Part shown: piece after piece, positions 44,569 through 55,569 of the stretch
How the letters are laid out: each line of letters begins with the position of its first letter
Position numbering within the stretch: the first letter of the stretch is position 1
Origin: Chitinophagaceae bacterium DXS
GTDB lineage: Bacteria; Bacteroidota; Bacteroidia; Chitinophagales; Chitinophagaceae
Reading direction: 5' to 3'
NCBI GenBank assembly: GCA_030345135.1
Contig: CP128386.1
Coordinates: forward strand, 5,068,170-5,132,169
DNA: 64,000 nt
Position numbers and translations under genes: made by a program
The notes under the pieces: model-generated
The model's input: the letters and a program-made list of their open reading frames with translations, nothing else
Database searches by the model: none
Told to the model about the DNA's origin: nothing

Positions 44569-45192
44569 TTATCTTACAAAATAAACATCTTTCACTAACT
44601 CGGAGATCCTGAACGTGAGGTTAATGCGCGCGCCAATATTCCTGGATGTTTTAGGTACATGATGTTCATAATGATCCTGCATTGTTTCGCCCATCAGCAA
44701 AAAGCTGCCATGTGTTAACGGAATGTCGAGTTGCTTGAGGTCCTTGCGGGTTTTATGTCTCACTTTAAACAGCCTTGTTTCACCAAATGTAACCGATGCA
44801 ATCGCATGATGTTTTCCATCTGCCGGCAATGTATCGCTGTGCCAGGCTACGGAATCATTACCATCACGGTAATAGTTCAACAACACGCGCTCGAAAGTTA
44901 TGCCGCACTCCTGTTCTACCCTTGCCTTAATATCCAGCAGATCACTGGTCCACGCAAGACCTTTGCTGCCGCCATAGTATGCTGTTAAGCGCGGGTCGAG
45001 TACCATGCGATCATACATTTTCCGGGTGCGTTGTTGCCAGGGTGTGTTTGTAAGGAGCGTACTAAAGTATTTGTCGGATTCTGTTTTGCCGAAAAACTGT
45101 TCCCAAAGTTTAAGTTCTTCATCCGGCAGCATAAAGTCTTTGAAACGTTTTTTCCCTTCATCAAACAGCGCTATATCATCAAAAAGTTTCAT
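44569..45192 (-). CDS. Alpha-ketoglutarate-dependent dioxygenase, AlkB family
   Basis: Cytosolic 2-oxoglutarate/Fe(II) dioxygenase of 207 residues that directly reverses alkyl damage on nucleic acids. The iron ligands are visible in WHSD (H118, D120) and the later YEHHVPK (about H177), and the 2-oxoglutarate arginine in RINLTFR near 189-195. ERVLLNYYRDGNDSVAWHSD with SFLLMGETMQDHYEHHVPK are strong AlkB features. It is alone between repeat blocks. Base position and length are typical of the smaller bacterial AlkB group. Likely induced by alkylation, but no regulator is close. Confidence 0.9.
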   Translation of the reverse strand: MKLFDDIALFDEGKKRFKDFMLPDEELKLWEQFFGKTESDKYFSTLLTNTPWQQRTRKMYDRMVLDPRLTAYYGGSKGLAWTSDLLDIKARVEQECGITFERVLLNYYRDGNDSVAWHSDTLPADGKHHAIASVTFGETRLFKVRHKTRKDLKQLDIPLTHGSFLLMGETMQDHYEHHVPKTSRNIGARINLTFRISELVKDVYFVR

Positions 45193-45494
45193 GAATCAAA
45201 GATAATAATCCGGCTTTAAATACTAAAATAATTAGCATTTTATATTCAACTTAAATCCATGCTTAAACATCAGATGAACTATCGTGCTGCCCGCCGTTGT
45301 TGGTATGCAGCTTAGCAAAGTGCCAGGCGTACCAGCAACATAAGTACGCAGCCGAACTTTCTCTTTAAATGGCGCACAGTGTTGTTGGTGTGCCACACAC
45401 ATCCCTACCCTACACACGCAACAACGGCGGTCGTCGTAAAGGTGCAGCGAATGTCAAACTCTTAATTCTTATATTTTCTTATATGCCTGCTATA

Positions 45495-45853
45495 CAACTG
45501 GTGAATAGTGAATGGTCAATAGTGAAGGTTCGAGCTGGTTAAGTAAATACATTATCGTTTAAGTGTTATTATTATCCTGGGCAAAAGCTCTTATTTGCTC
45601 TTATATACCTTCTTTACAACTAGTGAATAGTGAATGGTCAATGGTGAAGGTTCGAGCTGGCTAAGTAAATGTAAAGTCATTTAAGTGCAATTATTATCGC
45701 AGGCAAAATTCTTATGTGCTCTTATATGCCTTATATGGTTTAAAAAACTTCGCTTCGGTCTGCTTTAAGCTTTATAAGTTGTTTACTATGAAACGTTGGC
45801 GCGGCCAACTCCTTACTTATATGGTTTAAAAAACTTCGCTTCGGTCAGCTTAA
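45495..45853. repeat. Composite short-period repeat, copy 2
   Basis: Contains GGTGAATAGTGAATGGTC, a duplicated TTAAGTG...TTATTATC and TCTTATATGCCTTATATGG, then two TTTAAAAAACTTCGCTTCGG blocks separated by GAAACGTTGGC. It matches 26691-26965, including the order of modules, but with an extra internal duplication. It ends just before the katG terminator. The preceding piece 45193-45494 holds no gene that I can support. Confidence 0.6.
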
Positions 45854-45885
45854 AAAAAAGGCGGCAGAAAAACTCCGCCGCCTTT
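45852..45885 (-). terminator. Rho-independent terminator of katG
   Basis: On the minus strand, AAAGGCGGCGGAG...CTGCCGCCTTT forms a GC-rich stem followed immediately by a run of eight T. It lies some 20 bp past the katG stop codon at 45906, so it ends that transcript. Confidence 0.85.
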
Positions 45886-45905
45886 GTATCAAAACATCAA
45901 CTCCG

Positions 45906-48188
<2,283 letters not shown>

Positions 48189-48259
48189 CTAAGCAATGAA
48201 TAATGTGATCCAGCCTTTGCTTGCATGTGGCAAGCCAGGGGTATTTCGTTTGAGCTGGA

Positions 48260-48290
48260 TAAAAGTAAAACATTAGACAGATAATCGCAA
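48260..48290 (-). promoter_or_regulatory. Predicted katG promoter (Bacteroidota TAnnTTTG type)
   Basis: On the minus strand, TTG, then 20 bases, then TACTTTTA, which fits TAnnTTTG at -7 with one change. It lies 87-117 bp upstream of the katG ATG and just downstream of the OxyR-like box. Confidence 0.5.
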
Positions 48291-48310
48291 TCAATTAATT
48301 TTATATGTTG

Positions 48311-48325
48311 ATAGCTTAAAACTAT
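48311..48325. promoter_or_regulatory. OxyR-type binding half-site upstream of katG
   Basis: ATAGCTTAAAACTAT matches the published OxyR consensus half-site ATAGnTnnnAnCTAT in full. It is 138 bp from the katG start and directly upstream of the promoter candidate. Position and match indicate peroxide-induced control. An oxyR gene itself is not in this window. Confidence 0.7.
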
Positions 48326-48547
48326 CACAAAAAATACAGTTACACGGAGGAATACAGGAGAAGACACAGAGTTACACAGAGGATAAGTTCGAATCTTGCT
48401 ACATGGATTGCGATTCGTTTAATGATCTGTCCGGAGATTTGAACTCATTGATTCGTTTGTTCAAATAGCAGAGAGATGCAATAAATAGCGCTGGAAAAAT
48501 TATCTTCGTTTGTGTCGCAAACTATTATTCTCAATTAAAAGGATCCA

Positions 48548-50137
48548 ATGAATTGTCATTTCAAATCTTTCGTCAGAACATGGTTCATGATTGTAATTAG
48601 CGTGTTGGTAGCAAGCCTGGGAAATGCACAAACTGAGTCAACAGGCAAATCATTGCCACGTATCGCCATTGCCGGATTAGGTATTGAATCAAGCACCTTC
48701 TCTCCCGCTGTTACAAATGAAGAAGCTTTTCATGCAAAATATGGCAACCAGGTATTTTCTTCCTATCCATTTTTACAGGAAGATTCAGCATTACGAAAAC
48801 TTGCAGTTTGGGTTCCGACTATTGTAGGAAAATCACTTCCCGGAGGGATTGTTACAAGAGAAGCATATGAATCACTGGTAAACAAAACACTGGATTCATT
48901 AAAAAAGCATGCTCCTTATGACGGTTTATTTTTTGATATACATGGTGCGATGAGTGTTATAGGACTCGATGATCCCGAAGGTGATTTTATTGTAAGGATC
49001 CGCAAAGCGCTTGGCACAAAAACACTTATATCCACCTCGATGGATCTTCACGGAAATGTTTCCTGGCGATTGGCTGAAAACACAGACCTCATAACCTGCT
49101 ATCGCATGGCGCCTCACGAGGATGCTATGCAAACAAAGGAAAGAGCGGTGAGAAACCTGCTGGACAGAATCCAATCAGGCAAAGGCAAGCCACTGTACAA
49201 AGCCTGGATCCCGATACCCATCCTATTGCCCGGCGAAAAAACAAGCACAAGAATAGAACCAGGCAAAAGTGTTTACCAGGCTGTGGCTCCTGCAGCCGCG
49301 CAGCAGGGGATTGTTGATGCAGCAATATGGGTGGGATATGCATGGGCAGATGAACCGCGAAATCATGCAGTTGTGGTAGTAACCGGCGATGATCGAGACA
49401 AAGTAACGGCCACTGCCGAACAACTGGCGCATAACTTCTGGAATGCACGCTCCGGGTTTGCTTTTGTGGCCCCTACAGGTTCATTAAAAGAATGTCTTGA
49501 TAAAGCACTTGTCAGTGATAAAAAACCATTTTTCATCAGTGACTCGGGAGATAATCCAACTGCCGGTGGCGCAGGAGATGTAACATGGTCCATTACCGAA
49601 ATATTGAAACGTCCGGAGCTTCAATCAGCTAAGGGACCATCACTTATATACGCCTCCATTCCGGGACCGGAGTTTGTTGAAAAAGCCATTGCTGCCGGTG
49701 TCGGCAACCAGGTGGATGATTATGCAGGTGCAAAAGTGGATCACCGTTATGCACCTCCTGTAAGACTCAAAGGAACAGTGACTGCAATAGCGTACGGCGA
49801 CAGGGATGCTGAAGTTGAAGTTGTAGTCAAAGTGGGAAGTGTGTCCGTAATCGTTACCAAAAAAAGAAAACCATATCACAAAGAAATTGATTTTACGCGT
49901 CTGAAACTGGAGCCACGAAATGCAGACATCGTGGTTGTTAAGATCGGTTATCTTGAACCGGAGCTTTACGCGATGAAAAAAGACTGGCTGCTGGCATTAA
50001 CGCCCGGTGGAGTTGACCAGGATTTGGAGCGGCTACCTTACAAACGTATTGAACGCCCCATGTTTCCATTAGATAAAGATTTTAAAGATCCTGATCTTTC
50101 AGCAAGGCTTGTTCCGTTATCTGATAAGTTGAAGTAG
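48548..50137 (+). CDS. M81 family metallopeptidase (microcystinase MlrC-like)
   Basis: 529 residues with a signal peptide (FMIVISVLVASLGNAQ). The M81/MlrC signatures are RIAIAGLGIESSTFSPA, DGLFFDIHGAMSV (metal D/H), TSMDLHGNVSWRL and CYRMAPHEDAMQT, then a long C-terminal half with FISDSGDNPTAGGAGD and DADVEVVV. The family was named for MlrC, which opens linearised microcystin, but most members are unassigned peptidases or amidohydrolases. Exported, probably periplasmic. AAAGGATCC six bases upstream is a good ribosome binding site. No linked transporter or MlrA-type gene is near. Confidence 0.85.
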   Translation: MNCHFKSFVRTWFMIVISVLVASLGNAQTESTGKSLPRIAIAGLGIESSTFSPAVTNEEAFHAKYGNQVFSSYPFLQEDSALRKLAVWVPTIVGKSLPGGIVTREAYESLVNKTLDSLKKHAPYDGLFFDIHGAMSVIGLDDPEGDFIVRIRKALGTKTLISTSMDLHGNVSWRLAENTDLITCYRMAPHEDAMQTKERAVRNLLDRIQSGKGKPLYKAWIPIPILLPGEKTSTRIEPGKSVYQAVAPAAAQQGIVDAAIWVGYAWADEPRNHAVVVVTGDDRDKVTATAEQLAHNFWNARSGFAFVAPTGSLKECLDKALVSDKKPFFISDSGDNPTAGGAGDVTWSITEILKRPELQSAKGPSLIYASIPGPEFVEKAIAAGVGNQVDDYAGAKVDHRYAPPVRLKGTVTAIAYGDRDAEVEVVVKVGSVSVIVTKKRKPYHKEIDFTRLKLEPRNADIVVVKIGYLEPELYAMKKDWLLALTPGGVDQDLERLPYKRIERPMFPLDKDFKDPDLSARLVPLSDKLK

Positions 50138-50189
50138 AGCCCGATGGATTTGGATTTGCTTGTTGGATAATTGTTAATCGCCAGCTGCA

Positions 50190-50978
50190 AGCCAATAATG
50201 AAGGGGACGGACCCGCATCGTCACCTCGACCCAGGAGAGGTCTCCCGACATTGGTACTGTCTGATTATGAAAAGCGTAAATTGCTTACACACCTGTTCAA
50301 TTTTGAGAGATTTCTCCTATCGTCGAAATGACGATGAGTGTTCGTCAGCAAAATAACACCAGCAACATTGGCGGCAAGTTGCAATAATGAAAAGGATGCA
50401 ACCGAATCGTCACCTCGACGCAGGAGAGGTCTCCCAACGCCAGTGCTGTTTGATTTTGGAAAGGTCTTGTACTTGCAATCTTCTTCAATTTTGGGAGATT
50501 TCTCCTATCGTCGAAATGACGATGAGCGTTCGTTAGCGAAATAAAACACAAGCAACATTGGCGGCAAGTTGTAATAATGAAAGGGATGCAACCGCATCGT
50601 CACCTCGACGCAGGAGAGGTCTCCCGACATTAGTACTCTTTGATTATGAAAAGCGTAAATTGCTTACACACCTGTTCAATTTTGAGAGATTTCTCCTATC
50701 GTCGAAATGACGATGAGTGTTCGTTAGCAAAATAAAACACCAGCAGCATTGGCGGCAAGTTGCAATAATGAAAAGGATGCACCCGCATCGTCACCTCGAC
50801 GCAGGAGAGGTCTCCCAACGCTAGTGCTGTTTGATTTTGGAAAGGTCTTGTACTTGCAATCCTCTTCAATTTTGGGAGATTTCTCCTATCGTCGAAATGA
50901 CAATGCGTGTTCTTCAGCGAAATAAAACACAAGCAGCATTGGCGCCAAGTTGCATATAATCATGAAAGGAATGCATCC
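50190..50978. repeat. Tandem array of 190-bp hairpin units (four copies plus partial)
   Basis: CGTCACCTCGAC begins at 50219, 50409, 50599 and 50789, exactly 190 bp apart. Each unit has a long imperfect hairpin of the type CGTCACCTCGACGCAGGAGAGG ... TTTCTCCTATCGTCGAAATG (first copy 50219-50333). Units 1 and 3 resemble each other, as do 2 and 4, so the real period is a 380-bp dimer. A fifth partial unit ends at about 50978. No gene. Confidence 0.85.
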
Positions 50979-51857
50979 TCAAAACTTAGCCGCAAACTCC
51001 TTCGCAAAATCTTCCAGCTTTACCCTTCCGGTTACCGGAGAACCACTCTTTACAAAATCAGCGACCACTGTACCATTGCGAAGACCGGTGCCCATTTCGG
51101 TATATAGTCGTGCTATCTCATCGGGAAGACCAGCGCCTGTCATGCCTTGTACAGATTGTTCATCAGTAAACTCAACCCAGGGCAACTCCGGTTTATTGAT
51201 CGCTGATCCCAATACTTTGGCAACCTCGCGTGGTGTACGTACATCACTAATAACATAACGCACATATTGGCCGGCTGAAGTCTTTTGTAATTCCTCTGCG
51301 GCAGCCGTCGCAATGTCTTCATAATGTGCAAGCGGAATTACTGTAGATCCCGGATAATTACTCCCGATAATTCCCGCGCCTTTTATGAGTGGAATATCAT
51401 TGTAATAATTCGTAAAGAAGTAGCCTGCGCGCAAGTAAGTTAGTGCAACGTCTTTCAGTGCACTGTACAAATGCTCAATATTGTAAAGTGCCGCAATGGG
51501 ACCATTGCCGGAAGGTAAATCAGCACCAATGCTGCTCAGCATTACCACGCGTGGCACAGCGGCTGCCTTTATCGCAGCAGCAAAAGCTTTACCTGCATTG
51601 GTGGCGTTTGCAATTACATTACTGCCTCCGAGATTGGGCGGTATCATCGCAAACACAGCATCCGCACCAGCGAAAGCTTTTGCTAAAAAGCTTTCATCAC
51701 TTACTGACCCCACTGTGGCTTTCGCCCCCAATGCTTCAATTTCTTCTCTTCTGTCGGCGCTGCTGGTGATGACTGTCACATCATGTCCTGCCGCAACCAG
51801 TTTGGTAGTCAAAGGCTTTCCTATATGTCCTAATGAGCCTGAAACAGTTATTTTCAT
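50979..51857 (-). CDS. NmrA-like NAD(P)-binding protein (atypical SDR)
   Basis: 292-residue atypical short-chain dehydrogenase with an N-terminal Rossmann motif KITVSGSLGHIGKPLTTKLV and then ITSSADRREEIEALGA for the NADP phosphate region. The active-site Tyr/Lys of classical SDRs is lost, as in NmrA- and YtfG-type proteins (quinone reductase or redox sensor). It is divergent from an HxlR regulator with an operator candidate between the two genes, a frequent arrangement in which the regulator senses quinone or aldehyde stress. The stop codon lies directly next to the 190-bp repeat array. Confidence 0.85.
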   Translation of the reverse strand: MKITVSGSLGHIGKPLTTKLVAAGHDVTVITSSADRREEIEALGAKATVGSVSDESFLAKAFAGADAVFAMIPPNLGGSNVIANATNAGKAFAAAIKAAAVPRVVMLSSIGADLPSGNGPIAALYNIEHLYSALKDVALTYLRAGYFFTNYYNDIPLIKGAGIIGSNYPGSTVIPLAHYEDIATAAAEELQKTSAGQYVRYVISDVRTPREVAKVLGSAINKPELPWVEFTDEQSVQGMTGAGLPDEIARLYTEMGTGLRNGTVVADFVKSGSPVTGRVKLEDFAKEFAAKF

Positions 51858-51890
51858 AGTGTATTTTTTATTTCAGGAACAAAGTTATAT

Positions 51891-51919
51891 TTGTACTTAC
51901 TTTTTTACAAGTACTTACT
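51891..51919. promoter_or_regulatory. Operator candidate for HxlR regulator
   Basis: TTGTA-N10-TACAA inverted repeat (51891-51910) embedded in two direct copies of GTACTTACT (51893-51901 and 51911-51919) spaced 18 bp. Between the divergent NmrA-like gene and the HxlR gene. Position fits an autoregulatory HxlR site. Confidence 0.55.
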
Positions 51920-51926
51920 CCAAAGT

Positions 51927-52325
51927 ATGTTTATGGCAACCGTTAAAGAGTCATCTACCATCCAGGAAAACAAGCAGTATGCGCTTGAACAATGTCCGGT
52001 GAGTTATGTAATGGAAAAGATCGGCGGCTTTTGGAAACCGATCATCCTTTACCATCTTTCGCAAAGTGATAAGCGTTATAGCGAACTGCGCAGGGCGATT
52101 CCTGCGGTAACGGAGAAAATGCTCATTCAGCATTTAAAGCAACTGGAAGCGGACAACCTGGTGATAAGAGAATCAAAACCCGTTGTTCCGCCTTTTGTTA
52201 CTTACCGGCTCAGCCAGGCAGGATTAGGATTGTTACCGGTAATAAATGCAATGGCGGCATGGGCCTTTAAGGATATGAAGGGTGATTACAAAAAAATATC
52301 GCAAAAACGTGCAGCAACCAAATAG
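51927..52325 (+). CDS. HxlR family transcriptional regulator
   Basis: 132-residue winged-helix protein of the HxlR type: CPVSYVMEKIGGFWKPIIL at residues 25-45 and RYSELRRAIPAVTEKMLIQHLKQLEADNL for the recognition part, ending VTYRLSQAGLGLLPVINAMAAWA. HxlR regulators typically respond to quinone, aldehyde or disulfide stress via a Cys near the start; here the Cys is in EQCPVSYV. I chose the ATG at 51927; the start at 51891 would place the operator candidate inside the coding region. Divergent from the NmrA-like gene. Confidence 0.9.
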   Translation: MFMATVKESSTIQENKQYALEQCPVSYVMEKIGGFWKPIILYHLSQSDKRYSELRRAIPAVTEKMLIQHLKQLEADNLVIRESKPVVPPFVTYRLSQAGLGLLPVINAMAAWAFKDMKGDYKKISQKRAATK

Positions 52326-52520
52326 TATGATTCCCTTTTTTTCTTTGGGTGTATATCAATCTATTCCTCTTACACTACACGGTGATCGCATAAAATGCAT
52401 TGGTTACAAGCAACCCGCATAAAGACATCCCCGTTATTAGTATTCAGGAAAGTCTTGACAAATCATACACCTGATTTGGCTTGTTTTTTGAATTTATATT
52501 AACTGTAAATATGGCGCGGT

Positions 52521-53144
52521 ATGACTATTAAACTAAGAGGCACGATAAATACTATCACCGTAATAGTCGCTTTGATCTGTACAACAACATCTTCCTATAG
52601 TCAAACCGACTGGAAACTGGTCAAAGACAAAGATGGCATTAAGGTTTACACCGCACCATCACATTCCTCAAAATTTAAAGCAATAAAAGTAGAGTGCGAT
52701 ATGCCTGGCACTTTTGATAAATTCATCTCTGTTCTGCAGGATATTCCTAAACAGACCGAATGGGTTTACGCTACCAAAAAGGCTTACCTGGTAAAGAAAG
52801 TATCGGATAACGAACTGTACTATTATGCCGAAACCTCTATTCCCTGGCCAATGACCAACCGCGACGCCGCAATAAAGCTGGAAAGTAAAAAAGATAGTGA
52901 AAAGAATACGCTCCTTGTAACACAAACAGCCGTTTCTAACGTTGTGCCGAAGAAAAAAGATATTGTGCGGGTTGCAAGCCTCGATGGCCGCTACGAAGTA
53001 AGTACAGCTGATAAAAAGCTGCATGTTGTCTATTATATTAATATCGATCCCGCAGGTGATATGCCGCCATGGATCGTAAATATTTTTAGTACAAAAGGAC
53101 CTTATGAAACGTTTAAGGCATTGCGAGAAAGAATGGAGAAATAA
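52521..53144 (+). CDS. START-domain (SRPBCC) lipid-binding-type protein
   Basis: 207 residues with an N-terminal hydrophobic segment (TITVIVALICTTTSSYSQ) that looks like a signal peptide, followed by a START/SRPBCC domain: DWKLVKDKDGIKVYTAPS, FISVLQDIPKQTEWVY, AETSIPWPMTNRDAAIK and MPPWIVNIFSTKGPYETFKAL. Such bacterial proteins are thought to bind lipids or hydrophobic molecules in the periplasm. The ligand is unknown. Monocistronic by spacing, between the HxlR gene and a non-coding stretch. Confidence 0.87.
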   Translation: MTIKLRGTINTITVIVALICTTTSSYSQTDWKLVKDKDGIKVYTAPSHSSKFKAIKVECDMPGTFDKFISVLQDIPKQTEWVYATKKAYLVKKVSDNELYYYAETSIPWPMTNRDAAIKLESKKDSEKNTLLVTQTAVSNVVPKKKDIVRVASLDGRYEVSTADKKLHVVYYINIDPAGDMPPWIVNIFSTKGPYETFKALRERMEK

Positions 53145-53169
53145 AAAGATTCACAAGAAAAATACAACA

Positions 53170-53387
53170 ATTTGCTGGTGCCCTTTCAGGCCTTGTTCAC
53201 CATTTTTTGTTTTTTCACCGGGCGTTGCCCATACTAATGCTCCAGGTCCTTCCGTCTTGCATGTAATGGGTGGATTATATTCCAATGATCGGGTCATCAT
53301 ATAGTATATATTTTTCCCAGGGCGTTCATCCGTTGCGAATGGGTATGCATCGTCTTGCATCCAACAAGCCGAAGGGCACCAGCAAAT
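53170..53387. repeat. MITE-like element with imperfect terminal inverted repeats
   Basis: ATTTGCTGGTGCCCTTTC at the left and GAAGGGCACCAGCAAAT at the right end pair almost perfectly, with CAGGCCTTGTT/CAACAAGCC continuing the arms. Inside are CGGGCGTTGCCC and TCCAATGATCGG, typical of intergenic repeats. The sequence lacks a credible gene. Confidence 0.55.
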
Positions 53388-54111
53388 AACAAATGAAAGA
53401 TCCTGGTTTAAACCAATTCAACATTCCAATCGGATCTGCTGCGTCGCCTCTTCTTTGCGTTCGCCGCGTGAAATCCCTGGTACTTGCAGAAAAAAGTTTT
53501 TTAAAGGTCCAGGCTGAAGAGATCACAGAGCAGAATTAAACAATAGGAAACAAGTTAATAGCTCATTTATTACCACTACTACGAAAGCATCTTAAAGAAT
53601 GAAGCTGCATACCTCATGGGTACTATCCTTCTTTGGTCAAACTGAGCCAATTATTATAGTATAATAATATTCTTTATAATGGATATATCGACTGGTAACA
53701 GATAAAGATGAACAAACTATATGCCATTGTTACACTTATTTAGCAGTGTTGTATTTACACAAATTCCGGATCAATAAACAACGGGTTGATTGCCGGTCTC
53801 AAGGGGATAACGTGATGCGGGCAACAAAAAAAATTAAAAATTAAAGCGTGCTCCTGTCACATTACTTCATTTAAAATCATAGAAGGATTTGTACAATTTG
53901 CAGCGTTTCAAAGAAGCGATATACAATTTTGCGCCTGACAGAAGTAATACGGACATATCAAACCAGAGGTATGTCCGCATTACTTTAACGAAGAGGCTTG
54001 CCGAATATACATAGAGCAACCACTGTTATTTCTCCACATAAATTCAGCAAGCCTGTCATTATTAACATGCATCATACGCAACGCGAGCAATTATCCTTCA
54101 ATCAGAAAAAC
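53388..54111. other. Non-coding stretch with one hairpin
   Basis: No gene that I can support between the START gene and the spondin gene. A 14-bp stem with one mismatch lies at 53944-53983 (GTAATACGGACATA / TATGTCCGCATTAC); without a T-run it is not a clear terminator. The rest is AT-rich and unassigned. Confidence 0.4.
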
Positions 54112-55416
54112 TCATTCAAGTGTCACCCGTATAATGTTATTAATATCAGGCAGCGTTGTAAACATATTTGGATTGGGAACAGGCGCAATAGGAATGCTTT
54201 CAAAAAGTGGTGTGCCTGCCAGGTTAAATTGCGTAATGCCTGCGCCAGGGAATTGATTAATGGCAGTTCCGTCATCATACAAAGCGATTGTGCCGGAAAT
54301 ATCGCCCTTTTGTGTTGCCTCAACTCCATTATCTTTTGATGCGAAGAACCAATCATTAGAGAATCCATACATTGTTGCAATGGCCAGCCGCTCGCCATTT
54401 TTAACACTCAACATTTGTGACACTTTGCCCCCGGCTTGTCCGTTAATAACAGGCAACAATACATTCGTGCTGGGCGCATGCAGAACATATACAGCTTTAA
54501 CACCCGGTTTCATTTTAAGTGCCGCCGCAAGCGTATCCGCATTACCGCGTTGTGCCAGCAAGCGAAGCCCTTCTCCCCTGTCTTTTTCGCCAACCTGGTA
54601 TATTGGGCTTGATTGACCATTGTATACAACAACAAGAACAGGGGACATTGGCGTGAAGATCCCCGTAATACTACTGATATAACTGCTTAAGGGACCGTTG
54701 TCACCGCGTTCGGCAATTGAAGTAAGTCCGTTAGCAGTCGGCTGGCCGCTCATATACAACGGAGCCGGGTTTAACAGGTTACCGCCCACAATGTAAGAAA
54801 CGGCCCACACACCGGGACTAAGCGGTGTTTCGTTGATCGTTTTGCCTGAAGTGTTTTTTAAAGTAAGTGTGAAATAAGAATTGCCATTGTATGCAAGCGT
54901 TGCCTTGACGAGCTGGGAAGCTGGCAAATAGGTGTTTCCCTGCGCATCTGTACCATTTACTTCTGTAATATTCTGGCTGTTAGCTGTGCCTGGATGAACA
55001 ACACCTGCCCCTGGTGCCTGGTTAACTCTTGTGCCATTGTCCCACAATTTGATCTTTGACGAAACATCTCCCTGGACCGGGTTTCCGTTCGCATCATAAA
55101 CAGCAATTCCCGGATTTTCAGGCGCAAAAAAAAGGTCGTTGGACCAGCCATACATGGTGGCGAATGTAAGGGCTTCACCCTTAGCGGCTGAAAAATGAAT
55201 ACTAACCGATTCGCCCGGCAATATTAAAGGAGGTGTGCCCTTTCCCTTAAAAGTGCCCGATTCAACAAGTGGTTTTGACTGAAGTACATTTTCCACTGTA
55301 ATGGTTGTAGTTTCAGGATGCATATGATCGTTATCTTTTTTGCATGAGCTTAAACTCATTATAGATAACACTGCAAAGGCTGATAAGCCACCGGCTGTTT
55401 TTTGTAAACGCTTCAT
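54112..55416 (-). CDS. Lipoprotein with two spondin_N-type domains
   Basis: About 434 residues from the ATG at 55416 (MKRLQKTAG). A lipobox (LSIMSLSSCKKD) makes it a lipoprotein. Two spondin_N repeats follow: ITVENVLQSKPLVESGTF, with GEALTFATMYGWSNDLFFAPE and GVVHPG, and, after residue 210, SSIAERGDNGPLSSYI and a second YGFSNDWFFASKDNGV...AGITQFN. Spondin domains in Bacteroidota are extracellular and of unknown role. Divergent from the response-regulator gene. The two-component system might control it. Confidence 0.83.
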   Translation of the reverse strand: MKRLQKTAGGLSAFAVLSIMSLSSCKKDNDHMHPETTTITVENVLQSKPLVESGTFKGKGTPPLILPGESVSIHFSAAKGEALTFATMYGWSNDLFFAPENPGIAVYDANGNPVQGDVSSKIKLWDNGTRVNQAPGAGVVHPGTANSQNITEVNGTDAQGNTYLPASQLVKATLAYNGNSYFTLTLKNTSGKTINETPLSPGVWAVSYIVGGNLLNPAPLYMSGQPTANGLTSIAERGDNGPLSSYISSITGIFTPMSPVLVVVYNGQSSPIYQVGEKDRGEGLRLLAQRGNADTLAAALKMKPGVKAVYVLHAPSTNVLLPVINGQAGGKVSQMLSVKNGERLAIATMYGFSNDWFFASKDNGVEATQKGDISGTIALYDDGTAINQFPGAGITQFNLAGTPLFESIPIAPVPNPNMFTTLPDINNIIRVTLE

Positions 55417-55569
55417 ACAATTTGGTTTTAGTTGTATCTTATGAGTACAAAACAACAAATACGGTATCCCAAAGAAGTTTCAGAATTGTAACAAAAGTAT
55501 CACAGTGCATTTGGGATATATTTTTTGCTGAATTTTGATTTTGATAAAGTCTGTAAACCAATTGTATCC

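Noticed and set aside
50338-50932. Short ORFs of about 70 codons in both directions
   Set aside because: They arise from the 190-bp tandem repeat units and repeat with them; not independent genes.
50190-50978. CRISPR array
   Set aside because: The period is regular, but units are 190 bp, the repeats are long hairpins, and the intervening segments alternate between two types instead of being unique. No cas genes.
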